The position numbers were made by a program, and so were the translations under genes. The notes under the pieces were generated by a model. The model saw only the letters and a program-made list of their open reading frames with translations. It was not told the DNA's origin and did no database searches. Of a stretch of 64,000 bases of DNA, positions 47,180 to 58,330 are shown piece after piece. Every line of letters starts with the position of its first letter. Positions within the stretch are counted from its first letter, which is position 1. Source of the DNA: Luscinia megarhynchos (Eukaryota > Chordata > Aves > Passeriformes > Turdidae); the NCBI GenBank assembly GCA_034336665.1, contig CM067576.1, forward strand, positions 17,876,036-17,940,035, read 5' to 3'.

Positions 47180-49062
47180 GCCCAAAGGGTCAGTGAGCCA
47201 GCCCAGCTGTGTCCAGCTGTGCCCCAAAGGGTCAGTGAGCCAGCCCAGCTGTGCCCAGCTGTGCCCAGTGTCACAGTGACCCAGCCCAGCTGTGTCCAGC
47301 TGTGCCCCAAAGGGTCAGTGAGCCAGCCCAGCTGTGCCCAGCTGTGCCCAGTGTCACAGTGACTCAGCCCAGCTGTGTCCAGCTGTGCCCCAGTGTCACA
47401 GTGACCCAGCCCAGCTGTGTCCAGCTGTGCCCCAAAGGGTCAGTGAGCCAGCCCAGCTGTGCCCAGCTGTGCCCAGTGTCACAGTGACCCAGCCCAGCTG
47501 TGTCCAGCTGTGCCCCAGTGTCAGTGAGCCAGCCCAGCTGTGTCCAGCTGTGCCCCAAAGGGTCAGTGAGCCAGCCCAGCTGTGCCCAGCTGTGCCCAGT
47601 GTCACAGTGACCCAGCCCAGCTGTGTCCAGCTGTGCCCCAAAGGGTCAGTGAGCCAGCCCAGCTGTGCCCAGCTGTGCCCAGTGTCACAGTGAGCCAGCC
47701 CAGCTGTGTCCAGCTGTGCCCCAAAGGGTCAGTGAGCCAGCCCAGCTGTGCCCAGCTGTGCCCAGTGTCACAGTGACCCAGCCCAGCTGTGTCCAGCTGT
47801 GCCCCAAAGGGTCAGTGAGCCAGCCCAGCTGTGCCCAGCTGTGCCCCAGTGTCACAGTGACCCAGCCCAGCTGTGTCCAGCTGTGCCCCAAAGGGTCAGT
47901 GAGCCAGCCCAGCTGTGCCCAGCTGTGCCCAGTGTCACAGTGACCCAGCCCAGCTGTGTCCAGCTGTGCCCCAAAGGGTCAGTGAGCCAGCCCAGCTGTG
48001 CCCAGCTGTGCCCAGTGTCACAGTGACTCAGCCCAGCTGTGTCCAGCTGTGCCCCAAAGGGTCAGTGACTCAGCCCAGCTGTGTCCAGCTGTGCCCCAGT
48101 GTCACAGTGACCCAGCCCAGCTGTGTCCAGCTGTGCCCCAGTGTCAGTGAGCCAGCCCAGCTGTGTCCAGCTGTGCCCCAAAGGGTCAGTGAGCCAGCCC
48201 AGCTGTGCCCAGCTGTGCCCAGTGTCACAGTGACCCAGCCCAGCTGTGTCCAGCTGTGCCCCAGTGTCAGTGAGCCAGCCCAGCTGTGTCCAGCTGTGCC
48301 CCAAAGGGTCAGTGAGCCAGCCCAGCTGTGCCCAGCTGTGCCCCAGTGTCACAGTGACCCAGCCCAGCTGTGTCCAGCTGTGCCCCAAAGGGTCAGTGAG
48401 CCAGCCCAGCTGTGCCCAGCTGTGCCCAGTGTCACAGTGACTCAGCCCAGCTGTGTCCAGCTGTGCCCCAAAGGGTCAGTGACTCAGCCCAGCTGTGTCC
48501 AGCTGTGCCCCAGTGTCAGTGAGCCAGCCCAGCTGTGCCCAGCTGTGCCCCAGTGTCAGTGACTCAGCCCAGCTGTGTCCAGCTGTGCCCCAGTGTCACA
48601 GTGACCCAGCCCAGCTGTGTCCAGCTGTGCCCCAAAGGGTCAGTGAGCCAGCCCAGCTGTGCCCAGCTGTGCCCAGTGTCACAGTGACCCAGCCCAGCTG
48701 TGTCCAGCTGTGCCCCAAAGGGTCAGTGACTCAGCCCAGCTGTGTCCAGCTGTGCCCCAAAGGGTCAGTGAGCCAGCCCAGCTGTGCCCAGCTGTGCCCA
48801 GTGTCACAGTGACTCAGCCCAGCTGTGTCCAGCTGTGCCCCAAAGGGTCAGTGACTCAGCCCAGCTGTGTCCAGCTGTGCCCCAGTGTCACAGTGACTCA
48901 GCCCAGCTGTGCCCAGCTGTGCCCCAGTGTCAGTGACTCAGCCCAGCTGTGTCCAGCTGTGGCCCAGTGTCAGTGACTCAGCCCAGCTGTGTCCAGCTGT
49001 GCCCCAAAGGGTCAGTGACTCAGCCCAGCTGTGTCCAGCTGTGTCAGTGTCAGTGACTCAGC
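47180..49062. repeat. Minisatellite, 41/42-bp units in 83-bp dimers, about 1.9 kb
   Basis: Two related units alternate over long stretches. A 42-bp unit ends in CCCCAAAGGGTCAGTGAG and a 41-bp unit ends in CCCAGTGTCACAGTGAC. Both share the CCAGCCCAGCTGTG(T/C)CCAGCTGTG core. The CCCCAA word recurs every 83 bp (for example at 47222 and 47305). Toward the right end more GTGACTCAG junctions and shorter units appear. Each unit has two CAGCTG E-boxes, giving about 90 in total. Frames of up to 215 codons on both strands (VQLCPSVTVTQPS, GHSWTQLGW) are artefacts. Confidence 0.97.
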
Positions 49063-52000
49063 ACTGATTATTGATTTTACATATTCACAGGCTAGGGAAT
49101 GTGTACAACATATAAACTATTTTTTAGGAAGTTATAAACTCAGTAACACAGTTTAAAGCATCTCAATGTTTAGTATCATTTGCTCAGGAAAAGGCACACG
49201 ACAGTGCAATTACCAAAGCAATTCCTCAATTGAAATTTAGGGACAGACATTGATTTACTTTATAAAATCTCTATGAAGAGCTATAGGGTTCAGATTGCCT
49301 TAAAGAAATAGTCCATTCTATCAAGTCCATAATTCACAGTTTATCCCCACTATGGGGAGTTCTGGAGATGTTTATAGTTGCACTAAATCCTTTACAAGTA
49401 TATACCATACAGAGCAATAGAAAAGAATTTGAACTGCCCAGATTTGACACCAATATCAAAATCATAAAAAGGCTGTTTTGCAAAAGAGCCAAATCTTTAT
49501 CCTTCAGTTACAAGACATTGAAAGAAAACAAGAAGCCATGGCGACAGCTTGAAGAGAAAATTAAAACCATGCAAGGAAATCTCTTCCTCCAACATTCTGA
49601 GTACTTTTGTCGACATCTGTTCTTTGGTTCAGGGCTGTATCTGGATGCTGAAAGATGGAGCAATAATATAAAAGCTGGAAAGTGCTGGAGAGTGAACAGG
49701 GGCAATCTCAGCAATTCCCATTTCTGTTTCTGCCTTGGCAGTATCAGGCAAGAGGAAACACACATAAAATTCCGTATTTTAAGAAACATCCGCAAAACTT
49801 TATAAGTATCTGAGAAAACTTCTAAAGATCTAGAGAGGAATCTCATAATACAAAAAGCAGTTTTCCAGCATGTAAAGAAGAGAAGCAAGAAATAAAAGAG
49901 CAGAAAACCTTAGAGATCTCAAAGCAATCATAGCAAGACAGCTCTTAAATCCAAGGGCAGGGTCCCTCTATCTTTGTCACCCGGGGTAAAGTGATTCAAA
50001 AGTTCAGCTAAATGTAACAGAGGCAAAGAAAACAACACGAAGTCTCAGAGAAGCCATCCTCTTTCCAGGAGGCCCTGAAGCCCTTTCCTGGGAGGTTTTG
50101 GCAGGTTCACCATCCCGACGCCGAGGAGTTCCTGGAGCTCAGGAATCCTGCACACACAAGGACTCCAACACAGGAGGGCTGGGAACACGCCAAGGAAGCA
50201 GTTGTGGGATCAGCTGCTGCAGCCACAAGAGGTGATGACTGCCATTGGGTGAGGTGCTTGTTTGGGCTTTTGTTTGCTTGTTAAAGTAATTAAAGGAGAG
50301 AGTGAAAACCTTTTAAGCTTACCTAAGGATTACATGAACTGGGAATGTAAATTTACCAACAGTCTTGGTGGCAAGTTAAGGATATTACAAATGTAGCTGC
50401 ATTACAGAAATCACAAAGCTGGGAAAAAAATCCCACATTTTAAACAAAACTTTCAGAGTTGCTTAAGGATGTGCTATCCAATTCCCATTACAGTGCAAGA
50501 AAAATGGACCTCCAAAACCCCTGAAAAGACTTTGAAAATCTGTTCCTTATGTGGTGCCGAAATTTCAGTAAAAACACAGAAAGCAATTTGTTGGCAAGAA
50601 AGCTCTGTACAGTCAGGTTTTAATTATTTCTGACAGATTATCATCACTTACCCTGAAAGCCCTGGTGGCTCAGACAGCAATGGGATATATACTTTTCATT
50701 AGAGCTGGACAAAGGTGAATAGCTAAAAACTGCACACTCTATCATGAGTAAAAGCACTGAGGTTTTGTTTGCTGTGATTTAAGGAGGTGTTGCAGTCTGA
50801 ATGTTCCAGAAAATATTCAGAGATCCACACTGAAAAGTTGTACCAGGGAAAATCCCTCTATCCCTCTATAGGTGCATTCACCACAGCGATGTCCTGCAGC
50901 AATGTTTGGACATGCTCCTCTTATTCCTGTTTCACTTCTTTTATCACCACCAAAAATACTTAATACTTGGGAAAATATTTTTTAAATCGCCCCCACGATA
51001 AATTATTTCCATATGATTTTGATAATAGTTGGAAAAAAAAAAAAAAAAAAACCAAAAGAGGCTCACAAAGAGTAAGGGAAGAAAAGTGATTGCAGCCAAA
51101 ATAAAGACACTTGCAGCCAAATGCCTAGGACAGGCTCAGGGAGCAGATGGAACAAAAACTGCTCCAGTCTCAATATTTCCTTCCCTTTGCAGGGAAGGAC
51201 CAAGGCAGGTGGGCACCTGCTTAAAGAAAAACTGGATCTGTAGGGTAAGACAGAAGAGCAGACGAGTGGCTTTCTAGAATAGCTGTGTTCAAACACTTAC
51301 TGCATCCAGAGGAGAGCAGGTGAGCGGGCTGACAGCCAGGGATCTGCCTGCTGCTGCTACAAGGTGCTGAGACTGTCCCAGGGGCAGAGCACCAGGAGTG
51401 GGTTCGGGTCACATAGATCAACGTGCTGCCATTTCACACCCAGAATTTCCACCTGCCATGCCACCCCGGGAGAAAGACCTTCATTTTAACTGCCACAAGC
51501 ACAGCTGTGGTTGTCCAGGTTTCACAGCTGCGTCTTACAGCCACTCAGCGAAGTGTCCATGTCAGGCTGTAGCATCCATTCTGTTAAATATGTTTTCCAG
51601 TCTAATCAATTAACAAGTCACAGCTTTATGAAAACACAGTAAGCCATGAGGAAAGAGAAAATAAAACTGCAGTGTGTAATCTAAAAAGCAGCAATGATTT
51701 TTGCTTTTTACATAACTTGTTTTCCTCTAAAATCTTCCACGAAACACTAAAACCCATTAACAATAAACTCTTTAACATGAAAAAACGAGATTATTTTTAC
51801 TTAATTTACAGTAGTTGTGCAAACACAACCCTGTCCAATCAAGCCCACACAGGATTGCATGATTGCTCATACAACTTGTTAAATGATGGTATTCCTTCAG
51901 CTGGCAAACATAACAGAGAATTCCTCATACCGAGGAAGAGAAGCAAACTGATGCATCTGGTATCCAAAGAATACCTCTGTCTCCTTTTTCCCCAGCTGCC

Positions 52001-54433
52001 CAAGGTTCACTGCAGTTTGAAACAACCACACACAGCCCAGCCATCCCACCCCACGGCACGGGCTGCCTCCAGAAACAGCTCACAACACCATCAGCACTTC
52101 TCAATCCACACCCTCCATCTTCCTAAGACTGCTCCAGACAAACACAAGGCTGGATGGGCACTGCTGTTATCCCAAGGCAAGGTACAAGGCTCAGCTCCTG
52201 GTTTGAGGGAGTACAGCATTTATGCCTGGTATTACACACACATTTAAGTCAGATCAGAAAATGACCTTGCTTTAATTGTTACCATTGCCATGGCAGCAAA
52301 GCCAGGTCCTGCTCCGGACAGTCCCAGCAGGTCAGGCCAGCCTGGTGGCACCAGCAGAGAGCTCTGCCCAGCAGCCCAAGCCCGCTGGAAGTTTCCAAAA
52401 GTCCTGTAAGTCAGATTCAGAGCACAGCAAGCAAACGAGCAGACTCATCTCCCCCGCTGCAGGATGAAGAGGGGAGACACTGGTTTCTCTTTCTCCAGGC
52501 ACACACAGACCTCATTGTCTCCTGGGAACTCCCAGATTTTTAATGTATATTCACAGTTTTTTAGAGGGATTGTTCTGTTTTGCTTCAAGAACAAAATGGA
52601 TTTTAGATGAAACTCTTTCTGTGTCAGGAGAAACTAGTAAATATCATGAAGGCCATATGTAATAAAACCCAAAATCCTGGTAATTTTTCTGGCAGCCAAG
52701 GAAAGCTCTTGCAGCAGAGGCATGAGAAAAATATGTTCTCCAGAGTAATTGTCTAGGAATATTCTTCAGAGAGAGTTTAAAAGCAGCACTTCTCTGCCAA
52801 AATACCACACTGTGTCGTTCTGCAAATGCCAGAGATGTGGACACAGCTGATGGGAATTCCTCTTGTCTCCTTCAGTATGAGTCCTGAGAATCCTCCTCTG
52901 TCAATCTGTATTTTTAAGTTAGCAAACTTTGCCAGACCTTGAACAAAAATCAATCCAAGGAAACCTTCTCGAAGCAAAGGAAGATTGCTCAGGTCAGTTC
53001 CTCACTTGGAACTGCTCTGAGGCTCTACAGGCAGCTCCACACCCAGGGGTGCAGGAAAAGGGAGGGTGGGGGCAGTTTGTGCCAGTCTGGTGCTGAACAA
53101 GAGGCTGGCACACCTCAGCTCTCCCCAGGACCATTTTGAGAGGGGACACAGGCACTGGGGGGGAAACACTGAGCTGCAAGCGTTCTCCCAGAGCCTGGCA
53201 AGACCTTCAGAAAATGACGTGTGGGCCCTCCAGAAAATGGTTATCCCTTACTTCAGATAGTTCAAATTCCCAGAAAACATTTTTCTAGCAAAGAGTAAAT
53301 TTATCAGCACGTTTAAGGACAAAACAAACAACATACACAATAGAACCCCAGCACAAACTTACGTTTTTGTCACAAATGCTTCCAGAACATGATTGTCACC
53401 TGCTTTTCTCAAAGCTCTGGATATCCAGGCATGCAACTGAAAATAAACATTTCAACAGCAGCATACTACAGATATTGACTGTGTTCAGCACTTTCAGGTG
53501 TTCTAAAACCTTCTCCAATCTGATTTTGCAGGAGGAAAGCACAGGCATAAGTGCCTGTCCATCCAGCCCATGACCTTACAGGCTGAAGCACTCACATGAG
53601 AGGGCTTGTCCACCCTCGGATGGTGTCCTGCCATGTGGGGAATGATGCTTTACTTGACCTTACAAACATTTCTTCACACAAAGGAGAGCAAATTTTCACA
53701 CTAAACTCACTTTGTTGTTTTCAGAACAATACAGTCCCTATTCAAAAACCTGATTTATTACAGAAAATTACAAAGAAATGGAGAAAACATCTTTTTCTTG
53801 GTCTGCCCTCAGTGGGATGTGATTCAATGCTGTCCTTGAGCATACAAGTTCTTGCACATGAAATCTGGTGAATTTGGTACTCTTCAGACACTGTTATGTT
53901 TTCTTGAATAGAGAGCAAAGGCTGAGGCAGTCCTTGGAGCTGTATGGGTCACCCTTTATTCCCAGGCCAGCACACCCACGGGTGGGTGCCCCAGCACCCT
54001 GCTTGCCAGACCCAGGGCTGGGTAATGTGCAGCTGCAAATGCACAGCACACAGCAATTGGAATTTTTCCTTACTGTGTAATCTTCTTTAAGTTTTCTGGT
54101 GGTTTAGCGTTCTAACGTTTAGTTCAGTTTTTGTAGGGTTAAATCAACTTCAGAAACAGAAAGGTGATGCTGGAGCACAGCTGTGCCAGCCCCTCCCTGC
54201 CCCCGGGCGCTGCGCTGTGGGGGTAGAACGCAGGGGCAGCCCTTGGGGCTGTCCCGCAGCCGCTGCAGCCCTCGGGGACACCGACCCGGGCACCCGGGCG
54301 CGGCACCGAGCAGAGGGCAGGACCACGGGAGCAGCAGCGAGGGGCGCGGGGAGAGTCCCCGCACAGCCCCGCCGCTCCCAGCGGTGAAAGCCTGGTGCCA
54401 CCTGCTGCCAGCTGCCTTCGCGACACCCCTGTC
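49063..54433. other. Noncoding DNA, presumed intron
   Basis: About 5.4 kb with no recognised gene. The 145-codon frame at 49368-49805 (plus) is the longest outside repeats. It is Lys-rich with no domain, and an overlapping minus frame exists, so I regard it as chance. A poly-A run lies at about 51030-51050. Splice-like donors on the minus strand near 50650 and 51288 do not bound recognisable exons. The GC content and CpGs rise from about 54180 toward the C-rich repeats. Confidence 0.5.
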
Positions 54434-54617
54434 CTGTCCCGTCCTGCCCCGGAACCCGTCTGATCCTATCCCTGTCCTGTCCCGTCCCGCTCCCGAGCCC
54501 GTCTGATCCTATCCCTGTCCTGTCCCGTCCCTGTCCCCGTTCCCATCTGATCCCTATCCCTGTCATATCCCCATCCCTGTCCCCGGAGCCCGCTCTGATC
54601 CTATCCCTGTCCTGTCC
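54434..54617. repeat. C-rich tandem repeat, 43-48-bp unit, four copies
   Basis: The word TCTGATCCTATCCCTGTCC recurs (with small changes) at 54459, 54502, 54546 and 54594. CCTGTCCCGTCC filler lies between copies. The repeat grades into the CCCAT pentamer run on the right. Confidence 0.9.
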
Positions 54618-54842
54618 CATCCCCATTCCCTTCTCCATCCCCATCCCCAACCCCATCCCCATTCCCTTCTCCATCCCATCCCATCCCATCCCATCCCATC
54701 CCCATCCCATCCCCATCCCATCCCATCCCCATCCCATCCCATCCCATCCCATCCCATCCCATCCCATCCCATCCCATCCCATCCCATCCCATCCCATCCC
54801 ATCCCATCCCATCCCATCCCATCCCATCCCATCCCATCCCCC
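54618..54842. repeat. CCCAT pentanucleotide microsatellite
   Basis: Mixed CCCCATT/CCCAT units on the left become a nearly pure run of about 30 CCCAT pentamers by 54720-54840. On the minus strand the run is ATGGG and gives GMGWD-type open frames that are not genes. Confidence 0.95.
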
Positions 54843-54900
54843 GCCACCATATCCATCCTCATCCAAGTCCCATCTCTGTTCATGCCCCCAGACTCGGCAC

Positions 54901-56170
54901 CTGTGCCACACCCACACCCGCCCCTGTGCCACACCCACACCCGCCCCTGCTACACCCACACCCGTCCCGTGCCACACCTACACACCCGTCCCGTGCCACA
55001 CCCACACCCGCCCCGTGCCACACCCACACCCGCCCCTGCACACCCACACCCCGCTGCTACACCCACACCCGTCCCGTGCCACACCCACACCCGCCCCGTG
55101 CCACACCCACACCCGCCCCGTGCCACACCCACACCCCGCACACCCACACCCGCCTGCCACACCCCACACCTGTCCTGTGCCACACCTACACCCCTGCCAC
55201 ACCCACCCCTGTGCTACACCCACACCCCCGTGCCACACCCACACCCGCCCCGTGCCACACCCACACCCGCCCCGTGCCACACCCACACCCGTCCTGCACA
55301 CCCACACCCGCCCCGTGCCACACCCACACCCCGCCCCGGTGCCACACCCACACCGCCCCCGTGCCACACCCACACCCGCCCCGTGCCACACCCACACCCG
55401 CCCCGTGCCACACCCACACCCTGCCCCTGCCACACCCACACCCGCCTCCGTGCCACACCCACACCCCGCCCCTGTGCCACACCCACACCGTGCCACACCG
55501 CTCTGTGCCACACCCACACCGCCCCCGTGCTACACCCACACCTGTCCTGTGCCACACCTACACCCTGCCCCTGTGCCACCCACACCCGCCCCTGCACACT
55601 CCCACCCCCTGCCACACCCACACCCTTCCCCCGTGCCACACCCACACCCCGCCTGCTACACCCCACACCTGTCCTGTGCCACACCTACACCCGCCTGCCA
55701 CCCTACCTGCACACCTACACCCTGCCCTGTGCCACACCCACACCGGCCCCGTGCCACACCCACACCCCCGTGCTACACCCACACCTGTCCTGTGCCACAC
55801 CCACACCCGCCCCTGTGCCACACCCACACCCGCCCCCGTGCCACACCCACACCCGCCCCGTGCCACACCCACACCCGTCCTGTGCCACACCCACACCCGC
55901 CCCGTGCCACACCCACACCCGCCCCGTGCCACACCCACACCGCCCCGTGCCACACCCACACCTGTCCTGTGCCACACCCACACCCGCCCCTGTGCCACAC
56001 TCACACCCGCCCTGTGCCACACCCACACCGCCCCCGTGCCACACCCACACCTGTCCTGTGCCACACCCACACCCGCCCTGTGCCACACTCACACCCGCCC
56101 TGTGCCACACCCACACCCGCCCCGTGCCACACCCACACCTGTCCTGTGCCACACCCACACCCTGCCCACC
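54901..56170. repeat. Minisatellite, 22-bp CACCC-rich unit, about 1.3 kb
   Basis: About 58 units of CCACACCCACACCCGCCCCG followed by TG occur. Variants include CCTGTCCTGTG, CCCCTGTG, CGCCCCCGTG and shortened units lacking part of the linker. Each unit has two CACACCC boxes (KLF-type) and often a CpG. The opposite strand has closely spaced G runs (GGGG-C-GGG-TGT-GGG) and could form G-quadruplexes. Frames of 350-450 codons on both strands (TPTPAPCHTHTRP, GVGVARGGCGCGT) are artefacts. Confidence 0.96.
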
Positions 56171-58164
56171 CCAGCCCCCTCTGCCAGGGGTGCAATCCTG
56201 GGACTTTGGCTTGAAACCCAAATCACCAATGCTCCACCTCTGAGGCAGTTATATTACCAATAAAAACAATAACAACAACAATTGTATTTTCACATCCCAA
56301 AGACTTTAAATTCCATCTTAATGAAGGCGTGAGGATGTAAGCTTGCGGCTCTAACTAGAAACTGTACTGAAATCAAGGGTAACTTCATTTGTAAGCTAAT
56401 TTATCCTTTTATGATTGTATGAATGTAGTTTTTGGTGACAAAATCAGTAGTGAAAGGACAATCAAAAGATGAAAAAACATGGGACTATATAATACAATCT
56501 TTAAATGCTGCAAAATACTTGGTGCATACTGTAAATGTAAAGTTATTGATTATAAGCAAGCAATAACTTAATATTAAGGCATAGCAAAAATAAGATATTG
56601 AATATAAAAACAATACCTTTCAATTAAAAAAAAAAATCAACTCCTTGAACAACGCATTGTTGAAATGCCACAGCAGCTACAATTTTAGCAATGTTTAGGA
56701 ATTTTTGTGGTTGGTATCATGACCAGAAGAGAAGTGGTAGCGAGGAATGCAGAGGCATCAGCAGCCGCCCATGAGCGCTCCTGCTGCGGAGCCAGCCCGG
56801 CTCATTGTGCTCTGCTGTCAAACCAGGCTCTCCCCGCATCAGAGTTTAACAAATAAAACACTAAAACAGCAGTCAGTGTTGACAAAGAGCAGTGCTTTAA
56901 TCCACAATTATCCTTGTAACTCTTACTACTCCTTTTATCATCCATTAGCTTTGATTCCCATTATCCCATCAAGAACTGTGTCAACGCTTTTGTCCCTGGG
57001 GATTTCCCACACTGCTAGGATCTGACAGACAAGCCTGAGTGCTAAGCAGGATCATTACCTCTTAAATCCACTTATCTGATCCACTGAATAGTAAATTGAA
57101 AAGCTCATTAACAGCAACAATCTGATTTGTTTTCACGTGTGACAGGGTCATTCCAAGTCAGCATGAATATAGCACTCGCGATAAAAACTATCCCATCTAC
57201 AGCGCGGCAAATTGTAAGCTAAAATAAATATGATATTTTAAACACCTTCTTCAAAATCATTTTCAGAACCCACACATGCTCTTAGCATATAAAAATAGAA
57301 ACGTAATCCCCTCCCACCACAGCAATGCAGTGCCCCTGGATTTCTAAGCGCTATGAAAAATTAATGATAAAGCATTTTGGATGTATAATAATAAAACACA
57401 CGTCAACAACAAAGGCTGTGCTATATATTCAAAAGGCAGAGAGAAACGCTGCTGAAAGTGCTCGGAGAGAGCTGTGGAGGTGATCTCATCCTCTGCTCGG
57501 CCCTTCAGGGAGCCCGGGTAGGAGCACAGCCGGGTCCCGTCCCTGCAGCCCGCCTGTCCTGCTCCCGCGAGGAGCCCGAGGCTGGCACTGCCCCCCACGC
57601 TGCCAGCAAGGAGCAGGGAGTGAAGTCCCAGCAGGAAAGCCTTGGTTCAAGATTCCTGGCTAAGAGTGGCACAACGAGTCCCACATCCTCACAGCTGCAA
57701 GATTTACAACCCCAAAAGAGAATTCCATGTCAACGCAGTGCTGTGTGACTAGAACGTGCACGGCCAGCAATGCCAGCTCCCAGGAGAGCAGCACCCCCAG
57801 CTCACTTTCACACACCTGGGCCCTGAGGGAAACACCCACAAGTGGCAGCGTTAGGCTGTGGTGTTCAGCAGCCCCAAAGCTCCAGGAACCCACCCAGGCT
57901 CTTCGATTCCAGCTGCAGCTGGGGGCACCTCTGTCCTCAGTTCCCAGTGGCACTGCTGTGGTCAGAGGTGAAGAGAAAGAAGAGACCACCAAAACACCTT
58001 CAGTACTCAGTAACAACTTCAAACATACTGAACCAAGGGATCCAGGGATCCTTCTTTTTCTGTCTGTACTGCTATAACTACCTTGGTGCATCAGGACCCT
58101 GAAGGGAGACAGCTGATTCACAAGCTCTGTTGCCAGGGAATTTTTTAATTACCCAGGAAATTGT
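56171..58164. other. AT-rich noncoding DNA with a candidate conserved block
   Basis: No gene is recognised. A poly-A run lies near 56624-56636. The part at about 57060-57440 is repeat-free and AT-rich yet keeps CpGs in clear motifs (CACGTG near 57136, CTCGCGA near 57176, GCGCGG near 57203). Retained CpGs in AT-rich bird DNA would suit a conserved regulatory element. The frames near 57458-58121 overlap on both strands and have no recognisable content. Confidence 0.4.
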
Positions 58165-58330
58165 ATAGAATCACAGAAAATTAGGTTTAGAAGGGTCCTT
58201 AAAGCCCATCCAGTGCCACTCCTGCCATGGCAGGGACACCTCCCACTGTCCCAGCTGCTCCAGCCCCAGCGTCCAGCCTGGCTTGGGCACTGCCAGGGAT
58301 CCAGGGCAGCCACAGCTGCTCTGGGCTATC
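58165..58330 (-). mobile_element. CR1 LINE fragment, 3' end
   Basis: The plus strand starts ATAGAATCACAGAA, followed by AGGTTTAGAAGGGTCCTTAA, CCATCCAGTGCCACTCCTGCCATGGCAGGGACACC and CTGCTCTGGGC in order (lengths here are described, not one unbroken motif). This is the inverted terminal part of an avian CR1 element, recognised from memory of the family. The ATAGAATCACAG word is the inverted form of the CR1 3'-terminal short repeat, so this copy has a 3' end at 58165. It is strongly 5'-truncated, at about 166 bp. Confidence 0.88.

Noticed and set aside
49368..49805. 145-codon plus-strand frame
   Set aside because: It is Lys-rich with no domain, overlaps a 126-codon frame on the other strand, and has no splice or promoter context.
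54618..54842. Possible telomere-like repeat
   Set aside because: The unit is CCCAT/ATGGG, not the vertebrate TTAGGG/CCCTAA hexamer.
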